Shown: positions 59,226 to 64,000 of the stretch, piece by piece | How positions within the stretch are numbered: position 1 is the stretch's first letter | Layout of the letters: every line of letters starts with the position of its first letter | Origin: JAUSIF01 sp040901465 | GTDB lineage: Bacteria > Pseudomonadota > Alphaproteobacteria > Rhizobiales > Xanthobacteraceae | NCBI GenBank assembly: GCA_040901465.1 | Contig: JBBDYN010000012.1 | Span: 122,194 to 186,193 of the forward strand | DNA length: 64,000 nucleotides | Direction of reading: 5' to 3' | The notes under the pieces: model-generated | What the model was told of the DNA's origin: nothing | Seen by the model: only the letters and a program-made list of their open reading frames with translations | Databases searched by the model: none | Program-made: the position numbers and the translations under genes

Positions 59226-59458
59226 GGTTCCATCCTCCGAGTTGTTGATGGGGACGCAGGTAAACGTTGTTCCGTACGTCTGCGTTCCGCAATAAACGCG
59301 GTTCCGGTTCCATCAACGACGCTTGATCGTCCCTGCGTCACATTGGAGCGCCGCGCGTGCGAACCATCTCGCGTCGCACTCGTTGACCTGTGTCCGCGCC
59401 AAGGCCGCGCCCGTTCCTCCCGGCGTGGTCGTACGGACGAACAAGAAGGAGATGCGAT

Positions 59459-59698
59459 ATGAAAAAGCTAGCGATTGCGGCCGCGCTTGCCGCCACCATG
59501 GCGACCCCGGCGATGGCGCAATACGTGTACGCGCCGCAGCCCGTTGCGCGTGCTTACGTGCAGGCGCCGGCTATCGGCCCGTTCGGCTACGCCTACAACG
59601 CGCCGATCGGCACGCAGATGTATGCCTTCGATCCCGACCCGAACGTGCAGCTGCAAGAGCGTCGTAACGAACTGCTGCTCGGCACGAACGAACACTGA
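59459..59698 (+). CDS. Small secreted protein
   Basis: 79 residues: a signal peptide (cleavage after AMAQ, residue 21) and a Tyr/Pro/Ala-rich mature part ending LQERRNELLLGTNEH. AAGGAG 8 nt upstream. No family was recognised. Confidence 0.75.
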   Translation: MKKLAIAAALAATMATPAMAQYVYAPQPVARAYVQAPAIGPFGYAYNAPIGTQMYAFDPDPNVQLQERRNELLLGTNEH

Positions 59699-59726
59699 GT
59701 TCTGACGGCAATTCTATCGCATCAGG

Positions 59727-59747
59727 GGGCGGCCTCGTGCCGCCCCT
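59727..59747. terminator. GC-rich hairpin after the small secreted gene
   Basis: GGGGCGGC, loop CTCGT, GCCGCCCC, between convergent genes. No clear T run. Confidence 0.5.
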
Positions 59748-59759
59748 TGGCGCATTTAT

Positions 59760-60077
59760 TCAAGAGTCGCGGCGGTGATGGTCGAGGAAATACGGCCGGA
59801 ATTCGCGGCGACGTATCTTGCAGGGGATGCGAATCGCTTTCAGCTCGAATGCGTCCACCCAGCGGTGGCGCCCGTTCTCCTCGATGAGAAACAGGTCGCG
59901 CCCGAATAATTGCCAGCGCCGCATCAAAATCATGCAGATGAGCACCGCCTCGCGCATCAGCACGAGCGAGGCGGCGAGCGCGATGCAGAATCCGACAGGC
60001 CCCTCAAGGCGTGTGACGGCAAAGCTGCCGGCGAACGGCGGCAGCACGAGAATTGCGAGCAAGATCAGTCCCTGCAT
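59760..60077 (-). CDS. Two-helix membrane protein, unknown function
   Basis: 105 residues: two hydrophobic helices (2-20 and 28-50), then a basic soluble tail with EENGRHRWVDAFELKAIRIP. GGGAG 8 nt upstream supports ATG 60077; the frame is open to 60293. Confidence 0.65.
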   Translation of the reverse strand: MQGLILLAILVLPPFAGSFAVTRLEGPVGFCIALAASLVLMREAVLICMILMRRWQLFGRDLFLIEENGRHRWVDAFELKAIRIPCKIRRREFRPYFLDHHRRDS

Positions 60078-60242
60078 TGCAACGGTCTCCCGATGTTGCA
60101 ATCCGGCCGACGCAAATCCGATGCCGCGGGGGCGCCGGGCGATCTGGCAACCAGCAAAGCGCCGGTTGGTTCCATCGCCGAGTTTGCGCGCGGGAGGCGA
60201 TCGCCAAGGAGCTAAGGGCCGACTAGGCGGCGCGCCCCTCCG

Positions 60243-60272
60243 GTCATGGCCGGGCGAATCCCCGGCCATGAC
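60243..60272. repeat. 12-bp-arm hairpin of the GGCCGGG repeat type
   Basis: GTCATGGCCGGG (60243-60254), loop CGAATC, CCCGGCCATGAC (60261-60272), between two leftward genes. The same arm core occurs at 30789-30825. It could end the upstream transcript. Confidence 0.6.
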
Positions 60273-60282
60273 AACAAATGCG

Positions 60283-60699
60283 TTACGCCGCAATCTCGTC
60301 GGACGAGCGCTCCTCTTCGTGCGCGTGCGTGCGCCTGGGCGAAGCCGGAAGCTGCAAGACGGTCGCTGCCTGGCCCTCGGCGAGGCGCGTCAGCAGCACG
60401 ACCTGACCGTCGGGAAATTCCAGCGCGTCGTGATGCAGGTTCGCCCGCTCAGGATTGACCTGGCGGAAACGCGCCACGCATTCGGCGATCCGCTTGTTCG
60501 GCAGGAAGCCGAAGCCGGCATCGATTTCCACCGCGCGGTCGAACGCGATCTCGGTGCCGGGCGCGAGGCATATGGCGATGTCGCGCGACTCGACCGGCGC
60601 AAAGCCGCGCGTGAACGATGTCGGGAAGCGTGTGGATACGAGCCGGTCGCCGACCTTGGCCGGCCGGGACGCGACGCCGTGAAGGCTATAGTCACACAT
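60283..60699 (-). CDS. Conserved protein of unknown function (MCDYSLHGVASRPAKVGD family)
   Basis: 138 residues: MCDYSLHGVASRPAKVGDRL, FPTSFTRGFAPV, CLAPGTEIAFDRAVE, ECVARFRQVN and HHDALEFPDGQVVLLTRLAEGQAATVLQLP. This small protein is conserved in Rhizobiales, but I know of no function. GAGGAGA 6-12 nt upstream of the ATG. Confidence 0.85.
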   Translation of the reverse strand: MCDYSLHGVASRPAKVGDRLVSTRFPTSFTRGFAPVESRDIAICLAPGTEIAFDRAVEIDAGFGFLPNKRIAECVARFRQVNPERANLHHDALEFPDGQVVLLTRLAEGQAATVLQLPASPRRTHAHEEERSSDEIAA

Positions 60700-60969
60700 G
60701 GAAGATTCTCCTCGGTTACGAAGAGCAATCGCCCCCATGGAAAGAGACCACCAGCAATCGGTGGCGATCCTAGGTCGAAAATGGGGAACTTGCGCCACAG
60801 TCGCGCGCCTAGAGTCGCGGCACGCAAGAAAATTTTTCGGCTCCTGCAATGACGGCACGGCTGCGCGGCGTGTCCTGATGCGAACGCATGGCTGGCACGA
60901 GCGCCTCCAGTTGCTTAAGGAAGTGGCGATGAATTGCGATGCATTTTCGCGCTCGGCGCGAGGGCAGAA

Positions 60970-61728
60970 ATGATGACGTTCAATTCCGTGCCGGATGCAG
61001 AATTGCGTGAACTCGCGCCGAGCGGAATTTTGCGCGTCGCGATCGCGCTTTCCCCGGCACCCTCCCCGTTCTTCGCGACCGCGGATCCGACGAGCGGCGC
61101 GCCGCGCGGCGTGACCGTGACGCTCGGGAGCGAACTCGCGGCCGCGCTCGGCCTGCCGCTGGCATTCGTCCAATACCCGAATTCCGGCGAGATCACCGAC
61201 CGCGCCGACAACGGCGAATGGGACGTCACCTTCATGCCGGCCGATGCCGAGCGCGCGAAGCGGGTCGACTTCAGTCCGCCCTATGTGCTCGTGGAGAGCA
61301 CATATCTCGTCGCGCCGGGCTGTCGGGTGCAGACTATGGAAGAAATCGATCGGACGGGCCTGCGCATCGTCGCGATCGACAACACGGCCACTGCACGCAG
61401 CGCCGCACGCACAGTGAAACACGCAGCGCTCGTTTACGCCGCAACGGTCGACGAAGCCTTTGCGCAGCTACGCTCCCGTCAGGTGGAAGCCATGGCGCTC
61501 TCGCGCGACGCGCTCGCGGTCCTGGCGGAGAAACTGCCCGGGAGCCGCATGCTGGAGGGCCGGTTCCATGCGGCCGGCGTGGCCGGGGCGGTGCCCAAGG
61601 GCCGGCCGAACGCGCTTACGCTCGTGACCGCATTCATCGAGACGGCCAAAGCCTCGGGCCGCGTCCAGCGGGCGCTCGACGCAGCCGGGCTGAAACATGC
61701 GGTGGTAGCGCCGTCCGCTCAGGCGTGA
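60970..61728 (+). CDS. Periplasmic-binding-protein-like (SBP_bac_3 fold) protein without signal peptide
   Basis: 252 residues: LAPSGILRVAIALSPAPSPFF, GAPRGVTVTLGSELAAALGLPL, DNGEWDVTFMPADAERAKRVDFSPPYVLVESTYL and ALDAAGL. This is the amino-acid-binding fold, but there is no export signal from either ATG (60970 or 60973). It may act as a cytoplasmic sensor, or the true start lies elsewhere. Confidence 0.8.
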   Translation: MMTFNSVPDAELRELAPSGILRVAIALSPAPSPFFATADPTSGAPRGVTVTLGSELAAALGLPLAFVQYPNSGEITDRADNGEWDVTFMPADAERAKRVDFSPPYVLVESTYLVAPGCRVQTMEEIDRTGLRIVAIDNTATARSAARTVKHAALVYAATVDEAFAQLRSRQVEAMALSRDALAVLAEKLPGSRMLEGRFHAAGVAGAVPKGRPNALTLVTAFIETAKASGRVQRALDAAGLKHAVVAPSAQA

Positions 61729-61812
61729 TGACCGGTCAGATTCGGAAAGATTGTTTGAATTGCAGCTTATGTGGGCAAGCCTGAAAAATAGCCTATACCC
61801 GTCATCGCAATG

Positions 61813-61957
61813 TTATAGTGCATACGAACGGTGATTCGTTTTGCTGGTTGCACTGATCGGAGGCTGCAAGGACGACTCGGTTCCGGAGCCTCCAAATTCC
61901 TCCTCCCGGCGTAGCGTACAAACTTGGGGCGGCTGAAAGGCCGCCTCCTCCATTTTT
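61813..61957 (+). ncRNA. Candidate small RNA with CCUCCUCCC anti-Shine-Dalgarno motif
   Basis: A TTATAG -10-like box (61813-61818) precedes a hairpin (GGAGGCT 61859-61865 with AGCCTCC 61887-61893). A single-stranded CCTCCTCCC follows (61899-61907), then a GGCGGC/GCCGCC stem (61928-61945) and CTCCATTTTT, a terminator-like end that also repeats CCTCCTCC. CCUCCUCCC motifs define a family of alphaproteobacterial regulatory RNAs. No good -35 box is seen. Confidence 0.4.
61928..61957 (+). terminator. Terminator-like end of the candidate small RNA
   Basis: 6-bp stem GGCGGC/GCCGCC with loop TGAAAG, then TCCTCCATTTTT. The T run begins 6 nt after the stem. Confidence 0.45.
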
Positions 61958-62080
61958 GGCGCCCATGCAATTTCCTGGCGTGCGTTCCGAGGAAAAAACT
62001 GGGTCCGATGAAGCGGTTGATTGACGGGCCTCAACGTCAGAATCCGGTCGAGGAAAGAATTCGTTACCGGCGTGGGAGCC

Positions 62081-63718
62081 TTACGCGGCGCCCGCCTGCG
62101 CCAGGAGTTCAGGGACCACGCTCAGCTTCGGGCGCTCCATCGCCCCGACCAGCGCCAGGTACGAACTCCCGGGCAAGGGCGGCGCGAACACATAGCCCTG
62201 GGCCTCGTTCACGCCCTTGAGGCGCAGGTACTCCACCTGCTCGAAGCTCTCGACCCCTTCCGCGATCACTTCCATGTTCATGGTGCGGCCAAGCTCCACG
62301 AGCGTCTCGATGATCGTCTGCGAGTAGCGTTCGGTGCCGATGGCATCGATGAACATCTTGTCGATCTTGATGATGTCGACGCCGAGCTTCATCAGATAGG
62401 AGAGGCCGCCGTGGCCGGTCCCCACGTCGTCGATCGCGACCTTGATGCGGAGTTTCTGGAGCATTTCGATTACGCGCCGCGCCTCGCCGAGATCGGGAAG
62501 CGGCGCGCGTTCGGTCACTTCCAGCACGAGTTGATCGGTGGAAATCGGCGAGCCGCCGAATATCTGCTTTACGTCGTCAACCACCTTCGCGTCGGCGAGG
62601 TGCCCGGCGAACAGATTGAAGCTGAGCCGCAGCCGCGGCCGCTCGCGGTAGCTCGCTCCCACCTCGTCGCGGGCGCGCCGCATCAACACCCTGGTCAACT
62701 CGAAAATGAGACCCGACTGCTCGGCCAGCGGAATGAAATGCGCCGGTGAAATGACGGTGCCGTCCGGTTTGCGCCAGCGCGCCAGCACTTCGGCGCCGCG
62801 CACGCGCCCGTTCTTGGTATCCACGGTCGGCTGATAAAAAGGGACGATCTCGCCCGCCCGAATTGCGCGCCGCAGTTCCTCGACCGGATCGTCGTGATTG
62901 CGGCGGGTCGAGAGCCAGAATAGGCCGAACCCGAACGCCATGAGCGCAAGGGCCGCAAAGCGGGCGATGAACTGCAGATCGCGGTATTCGCTCGCAAGCG
63001 CACTGCGGCTGTGCTCGGCGACAATCACGATCGGATAGCGTTCCGAAACCTGGCGCGCGACGAGGGAGCGCCCATCGTCGAGCCCAAGCCCTTCGTCGCC
63101 CGCGGGACGCGCGACGATCATTTCGCCATTCTCGAACATGAGCCGCAGGCGCTTGCCGCCGACCCCCTCCTCCAAATCGACGTCGGGCAGGAGCGCGTCA
63201 ACGGCAATCAGGGCGGACAGTGAGCGCCCGCCCGGCCGCTCCAGACGAAGCCTGAGCGCACGCTCATTGAGATCGCGAAAGCGCGCGGCAGCCACGGTCA
63301 GCCGCTGGCCGGTCAGCGGATACTCGCGGGAGACGGCGTAGGTATCAAGCAACGCGCCGACGTGGGTGCAAAGCGCGCGGCCCTGGTCGTCAAGAATCGA
63401 GATGCCCTTCACGGACGTGTTGCTGAATACGGCAAGGCGCATGGCCGCGAGCGACTTGGCTCCGCAGTCTTCGACCCCCGCAGCGGCAAGGTCGACCAGG
63501 ACGGTCGTCGCATGCTCGAGACGCGTCTCGGTCAAGCCCAATGAGCTGTGAGCGAGCGCCGCGAGCCGCGCGCGCGCTTGGCTCTCCGTGTATGCGATGA
63601 GCGCACGGTCGAGGGCAAACAGCGTCGCGGCCGCGAGCAAAACTCCGCCCACGACGATCACGGTCAGCCAATGTCCGGAAATGCGCACGTTCCCGTCCCA
63701 ATCGGGTCCCGCACTCAC
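62081..63718 (-). CDS. CSS-motif and EAL-domain cyclic-di-GMP phosphodiesterase
   Basis: 545 residues: a membrane helix (about 16-36), a periplasmic CSS-type sensor domain (about 40-245, with Cys residues in VEDCGAK and ALCTHVG), a second helix (about 250-270) and an EAL domain (about 285-530). EAL signatures are AEVLARW, FNLFAGHL, EVTER, AIDDVGTGHGGLSYL, IKIDKMFI, EGVE and QGYVFAPPLP; all metal ligands appear present. It should hydrolyse c-di-GMP in response to periplasmic redox or disulfide signals. Confidence 0.93.
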   Translation of the reverse strand: MSAGPDWDGNVRISGHWLTVIVVGGVLLAAATLFALDRALIAYTESQARARLAALAHSSLGLTETRLEHATTVLVDLAAAGVEDCGAKSLAAMRLAVFSNTSVKGISILDDQGRALCTHVGALLDTYAVSREYPLTGQRLTVAAARFRDLNERALRLRLERPGGRSLSALIAVDALLPDVDLEEGVGGKRLRLMFENGEMIVARPAGDEGLGLDDGRSLVARQVSERYPIVIVAEHSRSALASEYRDLQFIARFAALALMAFGFGLFWLSTRRNHDDPVEELRRAIRAGEIVPFYQPTVDTKNGRVRGAEVLARWRKPDGTVISPAHFIPLAEQSGLIFELTRVLMRRARDEVGASYRERPRLRLSFNLFAGHLADAKVVDDVKQIFGGSPISTDQLVLEVTERAPLPDLGEARRVIEMLQKLRIKVAIDDVGTGHGGLSYLMKLGVDIIKIDKMFIDAIGTERYSQTIIETLVELGRTMNMEVIAEGVESFEQVEYLRLKGVNEAQGYVFAPPLPGSSYLALVGAMERPKLSVVPELLAQAGAA

Positions 63719-63801
63719 TCTGATGCAACCTGGCTTAAGGATGCGTTAAGCGATGGAACCGGGCGGTGAACTTCCGGCCGACGCGCGGCATGCGCGCACG
63801 G

Positions 63802-64000
63802 CTACTTGTCCGGCGGCACAACGCGAATGTGCAATTCACGCAATTGCTTGGGCGAAACTTCTGAAGGCGCGCCCATAAGCAGGTCTTCGGCGCGCTGGTT
63901 CATCGGGAACAGCACCACCTCGCGCAGGTTCTCTTCGCCGCATAGCAGCATGACGATGCGGTCGATGCCGGGCGCGATGCCGCCGTGGGGCGGCGCGCCG
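63802..64000 (-). CDS. aspS: Aspartate--tRNA ligase, C-terminal end
   Basis: The reverse strand reads GAPPHGGIAPGIDRIVMLL, then EENLREVVLFPMNQRAEDLLMGAPS and KQLRELHI to a TAG at 63802. This is the class II synthetase motif 3 and C-terminal tail of bacterial AspS; GIAPGIDR carries the ATP-binding arginine. Only 65 codons are in the window. The tail lacks a longer extension, and QRAEDLLMGAP is typical of the Asx-type enzyme. Confidence 0.93.
   Translation of the reverse strand, partial: GAPPHGGIAPGIDRIVMLLCGEENLREVVLFPMNQRAEDLLMGAPSEVSPKQLRELHIRVVPPDK

Larger units (their letters stand above)
61729..62080. other. Gene-free spacer holding the candidate small RNA
   Basis: No coding sequence. 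The structured segment at 61813-61957 is described separately. Confidence 0.55.

Overview
The window is high-GC draft-genome DNA, with N gaps at 4663-4672, 46039-46048, 53917-54016 and 58489-58588. It comes from an alphaproteobacterium, most likely order Hyphomicrobiales (Rhizobiales), in the broad Bradyrhizobium/Xanthobacteraceae neighbourhood. The reasons are the cysG-DUF2849-cysI-DUF934-cysH order, the aat-DUF2155-L,D-transpeptidase-NDUFA12 block, a NepR-like protein, a B12-dependent ribonucleotide reductase, and several small interspersed palindromes of a type familiar from that order.

Left half, mostly housekeeping. From 1 to 9.1 kb: chrA (partial), a class I/II aminotransferase, a periplasmic M48-TPR protease, a DsbA-like oxidoreductase, aroQ-accB-accC, a secreted alpha/beta hydrolase and an nfeD-slipin pair. 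From 9.2 to 15.4 kb lies a leftward assimilatory sulfate-reduction cluster (cysG, DUF2849, cysI, DUF934, cysH) followed by a YeiH-type exporter. From 15.5 to 18.2 kb are aat, DUF2155, an L,D-transpeptidase and the complex I NDUFA12 homologue. From 18.3 to 26.7 kb runs a leftward train of small stress and detoxification families (SRPBCC, VOC, DUF1428, GST, GNAT, DUF899). An ArsR-type regulator heads it, and a perfect palindrome covers that regulator's start codon. A flavin monooxygenase, a KefB/YbaL-type antiporter and nrdJ follow. nrdJ carries an in-frame palindromic element.

Accessory region, 35.4-42.7 kb. The 3' end of nrdJ is duplicated. Immediately to its right is a markedly AT-richer, tightly coupled four-gene operon: a beta-class DNA methyltransferase, a ParB-like protein, a SNF2-type helicase and a DUF3883 nuclease-like protein. 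I do not recognise this as a named defence system and consider it the most interesting object here. It is bordered by a scrap of a DpnI-like gene, a zinc-ribbon protein and an AbiEii-type toxin-antitoxin pair.

Right part, 42.8-64 kb. It holds a GFA-family protein, a cyclase-TPR protein, redox enzymes, and then a duplication-rich stretch (48.3-57.6 kb). That stretch contains at least five decayed copies of the clpS 3' end, a BrnT/BrnA pair whose toxin is frame-shifted internally, a Gly-Pro repeat protein, the real clpS and two related nuclease genes. Beyond it lie many small secreted or membrane proteins, dodecin, a NepR-like protein, an acyltransferase, a candidate small RNA with an anti-Shine-Dalgarno motif, an EAL-domain protein and the 3' end of aspS.
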